In this document: positions 33,628 to 41,236 of the stretch, one piece after another
How the letters are laid out: each line of letters begins with the position of its first letter
How positions within the stretch are numbered: the first letter of the stretch is position 1
Source: DASWED01 sp036394995
GTDB lineage: Bacteria > Actinomycetota > UBA4738 > JACQTL01
Direction of reading: 5' to 3'
Assembly: GCA_036394995.1 (NCBI GenBank)
Contig: DASWED010000120.1
Coordinates: forward strand, 1 to 62,601
DNA length: 62,601 nucleotides
Notes under the pieces: generated by a model
What the model was told of the DNA's origin: nothing
The model's input: the letters and a program-made list of their open reading frames with translations, nothing else
Database searches by the model: none
Translations under genes and position numbers: made by a program

Positions 33628-34188
33628 ATGAGCGAGACCCCCGAGGACCAGGCGGCGCCGGAGCCGCTGACCCCCGGCGTGCCGCTCGTCGCGATCCCGG
33701 TTCCCCCCGGACAGCACCCGAAGCAGTCCCCGGAGGAGTCCCCGGACGAATCGAAGGACGCGATCACCGAGCCGGGGAAGCTCCTGCGGATCGCGTCGAT
33801 GGTCCGGGAGCTGCTGGAGGAGACCCGGGGATCACCCCTCGACGAACAGGGCCGGACCCGGCTCCGGGCGATCTACGAGCGGTCCGTGGAGGAGCTCCGG
33901 GAGATCCTGCCCAACGAGCTCGAACAGGAGCTCCAAGGGTTCATCCTCCCGCTGGAGGGCGTCCCCACCGAGTCCGAGATGCGGGTGGCCCAGGCGCAGC
34001 TGGTGGGCTGGCTGGAGGGCCTGTTCCACGGGATCCAGGCGGCCATCGTGGCCCAGCAGCAGCAGGCCATGCAGCAGCTCGCCGAGATCCGCCGCCGGGG
34101 CCTCCCGGCCGGATTCCCCGGGCCCGCCGGCCGGGGACCGGGACAGCCCGACGAGGCGCGCCCCGATCGCCCGGGACAGTACCTCTAG
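33628..34188 (+). CDS. bpa: bacterial proteasome activator Bpa
   Basis: A 186-residue homologue of Bpa (PafE; Rv3780 in Mycobacterium), the ATP-independent ring that opens the 20S proteasome gate. Residues 50-155 form the conserved four-helix core: RIASMVRELLEETRG, YERSVEELREILPNELEQEL and AQAQLVGWLEGLFHGIQAAI. The last four residues are GQYL, the proteasome-docking motif. The first 45 residues are proline- and acid-rich and likely disordered. Its presence implies a 20S proteasome in this organism, which supports placement in the Actinomycetota. Confidence 0.92.
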   Translation: MSETPEDQAAPEPLTPGVPLVAIPVPPGQHPKQSPEESPDESKDAITEPGKLLRIASMVRELLEETRGSPLDEQGRTRLRAIYERSVEELREILPNELEQELQGFILPLEGVPTESEMRVAQAQLVGWLEGLFHGIQAAIVAQQQQAMQQLAEIRRRGLPAGFPGPAGRGPGQPDEARPDRPGQYL

Positions 34189-34305
34189 GTCCGTTCGGCC
34201 GGACAGTTGTGTCCAGTCCACCCACGGATCCCGCCCGGCCGCAAACCGCTCCCCCCTCCCGCGGGTAGATCCATGAAGAGGCGCCCCGGCAGCGAGGAGG
34301 CCCAC

Positions 34306-34521
34306 ATGAGCGACCAGAGTGCACGCTCCGGGTACGGAGGGAGCGGCAGCAGGTGGATGAAGTGGCTCCTGCTGTACCTGGCCATCGGGGCCGCCGTGTA
34401 CGCCCTCATCTACTTCGTCTTCCTCCAAGGCGGCGGGGGCGGCGGCGGAGGGGGCGGCGGGGGCGGCGGCTACGCCCTCCTGGCCCTTCGCACGGCGTGG
34501 CTGCAGCGCCGCGCCGGCTGA
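34306..34521 (+). CDS. small membrane protein with a 14-glycine run
   Basis: A 71-residue protein preceded by GAGGAGG five bases before its ATG. It has a Ser/Gly-rich start, one transmembrane helix (WLLLYLAIGAAVYALIYFVF, residues 20-39), then 14 consecutive glycines, then YALLALRTAWLQRRAG. The glycine tract is GC-rich repeat DNA prone to slippage, so the C-terminal tail may differ between strains. No family is recognised. It is followed by a strong bidirectional terminator. Confidence 0.6.
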   Translation: MSDQSARSGYGGSGSRWMKWLLLYLAIGAAVYALIYFVFLQGGGGGGGGGGGGGGYALLALRTAWLQRRAG

Positions 34522-34533
34522 CCCGAACGATCC

Positions 34534-34571
34534 CGCCGGGGAGCGGCCGGCCCGTCGGTCGCTCCCCGGCG
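34534..34571. terminator. bidirectional stem-loop terminator
   Basis: A perfect 12-bp stem, cgccggggagcg (34534-34545) with cgctccccggcg (34560-34571), encloses a 14-base loop. It sits midway between the ends of two convergent genes (34521 and 34581) and probably stops transcription from both sides, although no T-run follows. Confidence 0.7.
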
Positions 34572-34580
34572 ATCCCCTCC

Positions 34581-35402
34581 CTACAGCCCGCTCCACCACG
34601 ACGCGGCCCAGGTCACCTGGGCCAGCGCCGCCTGCCCCGACAGGCTGGGGTGGAAGAAGTCGAGCTTGCTGACCTGGCTCCCGGAGAACTGGTAGTTGAA
34701 GACGGCCAGGTTGTCGAACCGGCAGTTCGCGTACTTCGCGCACTCCTCCCCCAGCACGACGTTGAACGCGACCTCCCGGTCGAGCACCGCCCGGCGGTCC
34801 GCGTCCGTGTTCGACGTCGAGAGCATCGACTGGCAGATGTTCGCCTCCGACCAGATGAGCTCCGCGAGGTCGTTGTCGTGGAACAGCTGCCACAGCTGAA
34901 GGATGTTCGGGATGCTCGCCACGAAGATGTGCGCGTTGCCGGGGAGCCCCGATTCCAGCGCCGATAGCGTCTGCTGGAGCTGCGCCCGGAACGTATCCAC
35001 GGGCGTCATCGTGTCGATCGAGGGCCTGCACACGTCGTTCGCGCCCATGAGGATCGTCACGTACTTCGCCGACTGGGAGACCGCCTGGCCTGCCTGTCCC
35101 GGCGCGTCGGACATGCGGGCGCCGGACTTGGAGTCGTTGAAGTTGTGGCCGGCGATCCCCGCCTTGTGCGCCAGGATGCGCTCGTAGTGGCTGTTGATGC
35201 CGTCCCACGACGTGTCGCCGGTGCTCCACGACTGGTGGGGGTGGTCCCCGTACCAGCAGCACACGTCGGCGGCCCGCGTCATCGAGTCGCCGATGGCCGC
35301 CATGCTGCCCGGCAGCGGCGGCGAGGTGGAGGCCGATGCCCACGGCCCCGAGGAGAGGCCGGCCAGGCACAGGAGAACGACGAAGGCGACCCGTCCGCGC
35401 AT
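34581..35402 (-). CDS. secreted SGNH/GDSL hydrolase
   Basis: A 273-residue exported esterase or lipase-like enzyme. The signal peptide (MRGRVAFVVLLCLAGLSSGP) ends near residue 25. The SGNH blocks are clear: GDSMTRAADVCCW with the nucleophile Ser, GANDVCRPS with the Asn, and DFFHPSLSGQ with the Asp-His pair. Six or more cysteines suggest disulfides outside the cell, as in Streptomyces-type secreted lipases. GGAAAGGAG lies eight bases before the ATG. The 131 bases upstream, to the end of potC, hold no clear -10 box. Confidence 0.87.
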   Translation of the reverse strand: MRGRVAFVVLLCLAGLSSGPWASASTSPPLPGSMAAIGDSMTRAADVCCWYGDHPHQSWSTGDTSWDGINSHYERILAHKAGIAGHNFNDSKSGARMSDAPGQAGQAVSQSAKYVTILMGANDVCRPSIDTMTPVDTFRAQLQQTLSALESGLPGNAHIFVASIPNILQLWQLFHDNDLAELIWSEANICQSMLSTSNTDADRRAVLDREVAFNVVLGEECAKYANCRFDNLAVFNYQFSGSQVSKLDFFHPSLSGQAALAQVTWAASWWSGL

Positions 35403-35533
35403 GTGAGCTGCTCCTTTCCGTGCAGGCGGGCACCCGATGCCGTCCACCAGGCGGCGTTCCCGCCGGACGAAACGCCCAAACCAGACCAGCCCTCCGGTCG
35501 ACCACGACGGTTGACGGCGGGCTCGATTCGGGC

Positions 35534-36415
35534 CTACGGAGCGGGTTCGAGCGCGGAGGGACGGGCGGCCACCTCGCGCGAGGTCCGGTCCTGCGTGAGG
35601 CGCTGGGCCAGGGACACCGGGATCAGCGAAGCCACGATCACCACCAGGGCCACCACGTTGACGAGGGGCCGGTTCCTGGGCCGGTGGATGTTGTTCAGGA
35701 TGAAGATCGGGAGCGTCTCCTGGGCCCCGGCCGTGAACTTCGTGACGATGATCTCGTCGAACGACAGCGCGAACGCCAGCAGGCCCCCTGCCACCAGCGC
35801 CGTGGCGATGTTCGGCAACGTGACGTGCCGGAAGGTCTGCCAGCCGTCGGCGCCGAGATCCATGCTGGCCTCCACGATCGACCCCCACGAGCGCCGGAGC
35901 CTCGCGATCACGTTGTTGTAGACCACCACCACGCAGAAGGTGGCGTGGCCCACGATGATCGTGAGCAGCGAGAACGGGATCCCGCTGAAGTTGATCGCGG
36001 AGTTCAGCGCGATGCCCGTGAGGATGCCGGGGAGCGCGATCGGCAGCACCAGGACGAAGGAGACGACGTTCCGGCCGAAGAACCGGAACCTGTGGACGGC
36101 GAACGCTGCGGCCGACCCGAGCAGCAGAGCGACGGTCGTCGCCCCCAGCGCGGCCTTCACCGACAGCCACAGCGCGGCCCGGAACTCCTCGTTCCCGAAC
36201 GTGACCCCGAACCAGTGCGTGGTGAACCCGGAGGGGGGCCAGTTCTGGCTCCGGCTCTCGTTGAACGCGTACACCATGACGATCACCAGCGGCAGGTACA
36301 GGAAGGCGAGGACGAACCAGGTGGCGAGGCGGAGGAGGATGCGGGTGGCCCGCGACTCCACGCCGGCCGAGCTCAGTCCGGCGGCGGCCGACACGGTCGC
36401 GGCCCGGTACGCCAT
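35534..36415 (-). CDS. potC: polyamine ABC transporter permease PotC
   Basis: A 293-residue inner-membrane permease with about six helices. The binding-protein-dependent transport signature (EAA loop) appears as EASMDLGADGWQTFRHVTLPN near residue 180, which contacts the ATPase. It is the second permease of a spermidine/putrescine-type importer and the last gene of the potA-potD-potB-potC operon. Its ATG comes two bases after the potB stop. The N-terminal 25 residues precede the first helix and the start could be slightly further in. Confidence 0.85.
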   Translation of the reverse strand: MAYRAATVSAAAGLSSAGVESRATRILLRLATWFVLAFLYLPLVIVMVYAFNESRSQNWPPSGFTTHWFGVTFGNEEFRAALWLSVKAALGATTVALLLGSAAAFAVHRFRFFGRNVVSFVLVLPIALPGILTGIALNSAINFSGIPFSLLTIIVGHATFCVVVVYNNVIARLRRSWGSIVEASMDLGADGWQTFRHVTLPNIATALVAGGLLAFALSFDEIIVTKFTAGAQETLPIFILNNIHRPRNRPLVNVVALVVIVASLIPVSLAQRLTQDRTSREVAARPSALEPAP

Positions 36416-36417
36416 GG

Positions 36418-37308
36418 CTACAGCGCCTCGAACGCGCCCAGGCGGCGCGCCATGAACAGGTAGACGGCCATGATGGCCACGGGGACCATGCAGTACGCCG
36501 CCGCGAACGGCAGGTCGCCGATCACCCCCACCTTGTCCGACACGATGTTCCCGATGAACTTCGTGTTGCCCACCAGCTCGGGCGTGATGTAGTCGCCGAG
36601 GGTGAGCGAGAACGCGAAGATCGACCCGGCCACCACCCCCGGCAGCGCCAGGGGCCACACCACCTGCCGGAACGTCCGCCCGGCCCGGGCCCCCAGGTCG
36701 CCGCTGGCCTCGAGGTACGACGGGGGGATCCGCTCGAGCGCCGCGTAGATCGGCAGGATCACGAACGGCAGCCACAGGTACGTGAATGCGATCCAGATGG
36801 CCCAGTTCGAGAACGTCAGCCGGATCCCGCCAAGGCCGATGTGCTGCAGGAGCCACTGGGCCGGCCCGCCGCCCTCCAGGATGGTCTTCCACGCGAACAC
36901 CCGGACCAGGTAGGAGGTCCACAGCGGGAGGACCACCGCCACCAGGAGGGCGTTGCGGACCCGGGGGGTGGCGATCCGGGCCGCGTAGTACGCGACCGGA
37001 AACGCCAGCGCGATGTCGGTGAGCGTCACCGCGGCGGCCATGCCGACCGTCCGGATCGCCACCGTGCGGAACGACGACTCCGTGAGGAGCTGGTGGTAGT
37101 TCTGCAGGGTGAAGGTCCGCTCGATGAATTGCGTGAGCGGGTTCAGCCTCCAGAACGACGTGACGAACAGGAGCACCAGGGCCGCCAGGTAGACGACCAG
37201 CATCCACCCCAGTGGCGGCCCCAGTGTCAGCGCGAGCTGTGCGCCCCGATGGCGGTGGAGCCAGGCGGCCAGACGGCCGGTCGCTACCCCGCGGTGATCT
37301 CCGTCCAC
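36418..37308 (-). CDS. potB: polyamine ABC transporter permease PotB
   Basis: Inner-membrane permease of about 296 residues with six hydrophobic segments. The EAA loop is LEASGDLGARAGRTFRQVVW near residue 205, and the stretch LPLWTSYLVRVFAWKTIL is typical of PotB. The start is uncertain. GTG 37308 overlaps the 3' end of potD by 25 bases, and another in-frame GTG lies four codons upstream. No ATG occurs before the first helix. Paired with PotC, it forms the membrane channel. Confidence 0.8.
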   Translation of the reverse strand: MDGDHRGVATGRLAAWLHRHRGAQLALTLGPPLGWMLVVYLAALVLLFVTSFWRLNPLTQFIERTFTLQNYHQLLTESSFRTVAIRTVGMAAAVTLTDIALAFPVAYYAARIATPRVRNALLVAVVLPLWTSYLVRVFAWKTILEGGGPAQWLLQHIGLGGIRLTFSNWAIWIAFTYLWLPFVILPIYAALERIPPSYLEASGDLGARAGRTFRQVVWPLALPGVVAGSIFAFSLTLGDYITPELVGNTKFIGNIVSDKVGVIGDLPFAAAYCMVPVAIMAVYLFMARRLGAFEAL

Positions 37309-38480
37309 TTGTCGGTCCACGTGTTGAGGTCGGCGCAATCCTGCTTGCCGTTCCCGCAGTCCGGCAGCGGCACCTTCCACAGGTACAGACCCCCCAGGAA
37401 CGCGTCGTCACCGCAGTGGTACGCATCGTCGGCGTCGGTCCCGATGTCCTTCCGCAGCTGGTCGCACGCGGTCTTGATGGAGGGCGTGGCGCCGTACCAT
37501 TCCGCGACCTGCAGCTGGATGTCCGGCTTCATCGTCCACTGCATCCACTTCAGCATGCAGTTGGGGTGGGGGGCGTTGCTCGACATCATCCACGTGTCCG
37601 CCCATCCGGTCATGCCCTCGCTCGGGAACGTGAACGCCACCGGGGTGTCGGCCTTCGCGTAGGTGTAGTTCACCGGCCAGGCCGTGCCCACCACCATGTC
37701 GCCCGAGCCGAACCCGTCGATCTCCTCGGTGTAGGCGGCCCAGTACTTGGACACGAGCGTCTTCTGCTGCTTCAGCAGGTCCACGGCAGCGTTCAGCTGA
37801 TCGTCGTTGAGCTCGTACGGGTCGTCGATCCCGAGCTCCGGACGGTGGGCCTTGAGGTACAGTGCCGCGTCCGCGATGTAGATCGCGTCGTTGTACGCGG
37901 TGACCTTCCCGGCGTACGGGTTGGGCTGGCCGTTCAGCTCGGTCTCGAACACCACGTCCCAGCTGTCGGGTTTCTCGGTGACGACGTCGGTGTTGTACAT
38001 GAGGAAGTTCGGGCCCCACATGTACGGGACCCCGTAGTGCACGCCGTCGACCGTGTTGTGCCCGGGCGCCTTCAGCGAGTCCATCACGATCGTCTCGTAG
38101 TCCGGGATGATCTTGTCCACGTCGATGCCGGCGACGTCGCCGTGCGCGATGAGCAGGTTCGTGGCGTTGCCGGAGGCCGACACGCCGTCGTAGACCTTGC
38201 CCCCGCCCTGGCGCATCAGGGTCACCATCTCCGGCGAGGTGTCCGCGTACGTGACGGAGACCTTGCAGCCGCTCTCGTCCTCGAACGGCGTGACCCAGTC
38301 AACGGTCTTGTCGGCCTCTCCGCTCTCGGTGTACCCGTTCCAGGCGATGAGCTTCAGGGCGCCCTCGCCCTTCCCGACCGAGTCGTAGATCGTCGTTCCG
38401 CCGCCGCCTCCCTTGCCGCAGGCGGTCGCCATCATGGCCAGCACCGCCCCCAGCGCCAGCACCATCCGTGCTCGCTTCAT
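37284..38480 (-). CDS. potD: polyamine-binding lipoprotein PotD
   Basis: A 398-residue extracytoplasmic binding protein. The lipoprotein signal MKRARMVLALGAVLAMMATAC places the lipidated Cys at residue 21, followed by a glycine linker. The mature part has LKLIAWNGYTESG, GVSASGNATNLLIAHGDVAG and VVGTAWPVNYTYAK, features of PotD/PotF-type spermidine or putrescine receptors. Several extra cysteines near the C-terminus (PDCGNGKQDCADL) are unusual and may form disulfides. Its ATG overlaps the potA stop by four bases, so it is translated with the ATPase. Confidence 0.87.
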   Translation of the reverse strand: MKRARMVLALGAVLAMMATACGKGGGGGTTIYDSVGKGEGALKLIAWNGYTESGEADKTVDWVTPFEDESGCKVSVTYADTSPEMVTLMRQGGGKVYDGVSASGNATNLLIAHGDVAGIDVDKIIPDYETIVMDSLKAPGHNTVDGVHYGVPYMWGPNFLMYNTDVVTEKPDSWDVVFETELNGQPNPYAGKVTAYNDAIYIADAALYLKAHRPELGIDDPYELNDDQLNAAVDLLKQQKTLVSKYWAAYTEEIDGFGSGDMVVGTAWPVNYTYAKADTPVAFTFPSEGMTGWADTWMMSSNAPHPNCMLKWMQWTMKPDIQLQVAEWYGATPSIKTACDQLRKDIGTDADDAYHCGDDAFLGGLYLWKVPLPDCGNGKQDCADLNTWTDKWTEITAG

Positions 38481-39592
38481 CCCCTACCCCCTTCTCCGTC
38501 GGCGGGCGCGCCGCCCCGGGACTCCTCGACCGGCCGGTTCAGCTGGGCGTCCCACAGCAGCCGGACGGGCTTCCCCTGCACCTGCAGGGCCTCCATCGAG
38601 GACGTGGCCAGGTTCTGCTGAGTAACCACCAACTCGCCGCCGGGGTCGAGCGCCACGATGTAGCGAGTCGAGGCACCGAGATAGACAACTTCGCGGACGT
38701 GGCCGGTCACGGTGCTCTGCCCCGGGCCGACTTCGTGGTCCGGTTCGACCAGGGCGATCTTCTCCGGTCGCACCGTGAAGGCGTTCGGCGAGCCGGTGAT
38801 GGCCCCGGCCACATCCCCCTCCAGCACGTTGCTGATGCCCACGAACCCGGCCACGAACCCCGTGGCCGGCTGCTCGTACACCTCCGCGGGGGTGCCGACG
38901 TGTTCGATCCGCCCGGCGTTCATCACCGCCATGCGGTCGCTCATCGTGAGCGCCTCCTCCTGGTCGTGGGTGACGTAGACGAACGTCAGCCCGACCTCGT
39001 GCTGGATCCCCTTCAGCTCGATCTGCATCTGCTGGCGGAGCTTGAGGTCGAGCGCGCCGAGGGGCTCGTCGAGGAGCAGGACCTTGGGGCGGTTCACCAG
39101 GGCCCGCGCGAGCGCCACCCGCTGTCGCTGGCCGCCCGAGAGCTGGGCGGGCTTGCGCCGGTCGAACCCGTGCAGGCGCACCATCTCGAGCGCCTCGTGC
39201 GCGCGGTTGCGACGTTCGTCCCGGGGGATCCTGCGGACGCGCAGGCCGTACTCGACGTTCTCGATCACGGTCATGTGGGGGAACAGGGCGTAGTCCTGGA
39301 ACACGGTGTTGACGTCCCGCTGGTACGGGGGGAGCGCGGTGACGTCCCGTCCGTCGAGGTGGACCCGGCCCTCCGTCGGCGCCTCGAACCCCGCGATCAT
39401 GCGCAGACAGGACGTCTTCCCGGAGCCGGACGGGCCGAGGAGCGAGAAGAACTCGCCCGGCAGGATGTCCAGGTCGACGCCGCCCACCGCGACGACGTCG
39501 CCGAACCGTTTCACGAGGCCCTCCAGCCGGACGGCCGGGGGCAGCGTCGACCGCGACGATGGCGCCGCGGTCTCCGTGGTGTGCTGGGACAA
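38477..39592 (-). CDS. potA: polyamine ABC transporter ATPase PotA
   Basis: A 371-residue ABC ATPase. Walker A is GPSGSGKTSC, the signature LSGGQRQRVALARAL, Walker B VLLLDEPLGALD and the switch His in VTHDQEEALTMS. A C-terminal TOBE domain (residues 270-360) is typical of PotA. I choose TTG at 39592 because GGGGAGG lies nine bases upstream; starting earlier (TTG 39649) would add low-complexity residues and overlap the ribosome site. First gene of the operon, 63 bases after pyrD. Confidence 0.88.
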   Translation of the reverse strand: MSQHTTETAAPSSRSTLPPAVRLEGLVKRFGDVVAVGGVDLDILPGEFFSLLGPSGSGKTSCLRMIAGFEAPTEGRVHLDGRDVTALPPYQRDVNTVFQDYALFPHMTVIENVEYGLRVRRIPRDERRNRAHEALEMVRLHGFDRRKPAQLSGGQRQRVALARALVNRPKVLLLDEPLGALDLKLRQQMQIELKGIQHEVGLTFVYVTHDQEEALTMSDRMAVMNAGRIEHVGTPAEVYEQPATGFVAGFVGISNVLEGDVAGAITGSPNAFTVRPEKIALVEPDHEVGPGQSTVTGHVREVVYLGASTRYIVALDPGGELVVTQQNLATSSMEALQVQGKPVRLLWDAQLNRPVEESRGGAPADGEGGRG

Positions 39593-39655
39593 GGGTTCGA
39601 ACCTCCCCGGGGCCGCGCCATCTTGCCCGGCCGGACGAGGCCGAGGCAACCCGAG

Positions 39656-40669
39656 CTACGCGGCGGACGTCACGGTGGCCGCCGAGCTGCTGCCGGATCC
39701 GAGGGCCGTGTCCAGTCCCCGCGTGAGCTGCCGGAGGAGACGAGGCCCCTCGTACACCAGCGCCGTGTAGACCTGGACGGTGGTGGCGCCGGCCTTCAGG
39801 CACGCCAGGGCCTCGGCGGCCGTGGAGATGCCACCGCATGCGTTGACGGGGACCAGGCCCCCCGTGGCCTCCCTGACGGCGCGCACGGCCTCGATCGTCC
39901 GTTCGAACAGGGGCCGCCCGGAGAGGCCGCCGGTGCCGACGGCCTGGCGGCGGTCGAGGACCGGCCTGGTGTTCGAGCACGTGAGGCCGGCGGCGCCCGA
40001 CTCCGCGGCCACCACGGCCAGGGCGGTGATGGCCTGGCGCTCCCGGTCCGAGGCGAACGGGGGGAGCTTCACGAACAGCGGCTTGGCTGTCCGCAGGACG
40101 AGGGCCCGCACCAGCTCGCGGAGGTGCTGCTCGGTGTCGCGGTCCCGGCCCCACGAGACGTTGGGGCAGGAGGCGTTGAGCTCGATGGCGTCGGCGTGGG
40201 TCTCGAGGAGCTCGAAGCTCCGGACCACGTCGGCGAGATCCTCATCGGCGATGCTGACGAACCTGGGTGCGGTGCGGGGGTGGCGGCGGAGGTTCGCGGC
40301 GGCGACCTCGGGGCCGGGGTTCGGCAGGCCCATGGAGTTCACCATCGCCCCTCGCCTCGAATACCGGACGATGCGCGGTCTCGGGTTCCCGTCCCTCGGC
40401 TTCGAGGTGATGGTCCCGCCGACCACGTACCCGAACCCGAGCCTCCCCAGCGAGTGCAGCACTCGGCACCGCTTGTCGAACCCGGCGGCCAGCCCGATGG
40501 GGTTCCGCAGCCGGATGCCGGCGAGGTCCGTTCGGAGGGCGGCGTCGTCGGTGGCGCCTCCGATCCACCGCCACGGAAGGGGGAGCTCGAGGAGCGTGCC
40601 GGCCATGCGATGGGCCGTCTCCGGCGGCGCCGCGAAGACGAGCGGCCGGAGAGAGCGGTACAGGCCCAT
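39656..40669 (-). CDS. pyrD: dihydroorotate dehydrogenase (quinone), class 2
   Basis: A 337-residue FMN enzyme oxidising dihydroorotate to orotate with quinone. The N-terminal helical extension (YRSLRPLVFAAPPETAHRMA) typical of membrane-associated class 2 enzymes is present. GLAAGFDKRC and GFGYVVGGTITSKPRDGNPR bind FMN. The base in NASCPNVSWG is probably Ser with nearby Asn residues, and VPVNACGGISTAAEALACL binds phosphate. It diverges from pyrE, the next pyrimidine step, with only 24 bases between their start codons. Confidence 0.92.
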   Translation of the reverse strand: MGLYRSLRPLVFAAPPETAHRMAGTLLELPLPWRWIGGATDDAALRTDLAGIRLRNPIGLAAGFDKRCRVLHSLGRLGFGYVVGGTITSKPRDGNPRPRIVRYSRRGAMVNSMGLPNPGPEVAAANLRRHPRTAPRFVSIADEDLADVVRSFELLETHADAIELNASCPNVSWGRDRDTEQHLRELVRALVLRTAKPLFVKLPPFASDRERQAITALAVVAAESGAAGLTCSNTRPVLDRRQAVGTGGLSGRPLFERTIEAVRAVREATGGLVPVNACGGISTAAEALACLKAGATTVQVYTALVYEGPRLLRQLTRGLDTALGSGSSSAATVTSAA

Positions 40670-40679
40670 GTCGGGGACC

Positions 40680-40686
40680 TATGCTA
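40680..40686. promoter_or_regulatory. overlapping divergent -10 boxes for pyrE and pyrD
   Basis: The sequence tatgcta serves both strands: TATGCT on the plus strand ends eight bases before the pyrE ATG, and TAGCAT on the minus strand ends 11 bases before the pyrD ATG. The two promoters cannot be occupied at once, which would tie expression of consecutive enzymes together. Confidence 0.55.
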
Positions 40687-40693
40687 GCGCGCC

Positions 40694-41236
40694 ATGGCCG
40701 GCGAACCCGGAAACGAAGCGCCGAACGCAAGATCGGACGACCTCGCGGCGCGGCTGCTGGCCGTGTCGGAGCTCCACGGCGACTTCGTGCTCTCGTCCGG
40801 CCGGCGCTCCAGTGTGTACTTCGACAAGTTCCGGTTCCTGGCGGATCCGGCGCTGCTCCGTGAGGTGGCGGGGCGGGTCCGGGAGCTGCTGCCGGCGGGG
40901 GTGACCCACCTGGCCGCGCCGGAGGGCGCGGCCACACTGCTGCTCGCCGCCGTGGCCCTGGAGACCGGCCTCCCGATGATCGTGGTGCGCAAGGAGGCCA
41001 AGGCGTACGGCACGCGCACGCAGGTGGAGGGCTACCCCGAACCGGGAGCGGTGGTCGCGCTCATCGAGGACGTGAGCACCACGGGCCACCAGGTCGGGCG
41101 CGCGGCGAAGGCCGTGGAGGCCCACGGCTGCACGGTGGCGTGCATCATCCTGGCCCTCGACCGCGGCGGCGCCGACCAGCTCCGGGCCGCCGGCTACGAG
41201 GTGGAGGCCGTGGTCTCCGTCTCGTCCGCCGAGTAG
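40694..41236 (+). CDS. pyrE: orotate phosphoribosyltransferase
   Basis: A 180-residue type I phosphoribosyltransferase making orotidine monophosphate. The N-terminal FVLSSGRRSSVYFDKFRFLA matches the orotate-binding region, VVRKEAKAYGTRTQVEGYPE the flexible catalytic loop, and VVALIEDVSTTGHQVGRAAK the PRPP motif. It ends inside the convergent transporter gene: the last 43 bases of the two genes overlap tail to tail. A leaderless transcript is likely. Confidence 0.92.
   Translation: MAGEPGNEAPNARSDDLAARLLAVSELHGDFVLSSGRRSSVYFDKFRFLADPALLREVAGRVRELLPAGVTHLAAPEGAATLLLAAVALETGLPMIVVRKEAKAYGTRTQVEGYPEPGAVVALIEDVSTTGHQVGRAAKAVEAHGCTVACIILALDRGGADQLRAAGYEVEAVVSVSSAE

Noticed and set aside
35403..35533. 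Terminator for the pot operon
   Set aside because: Only a weak, imperfect pairing (GTCAACC with GGTCGAC) is present, so I do not call it.
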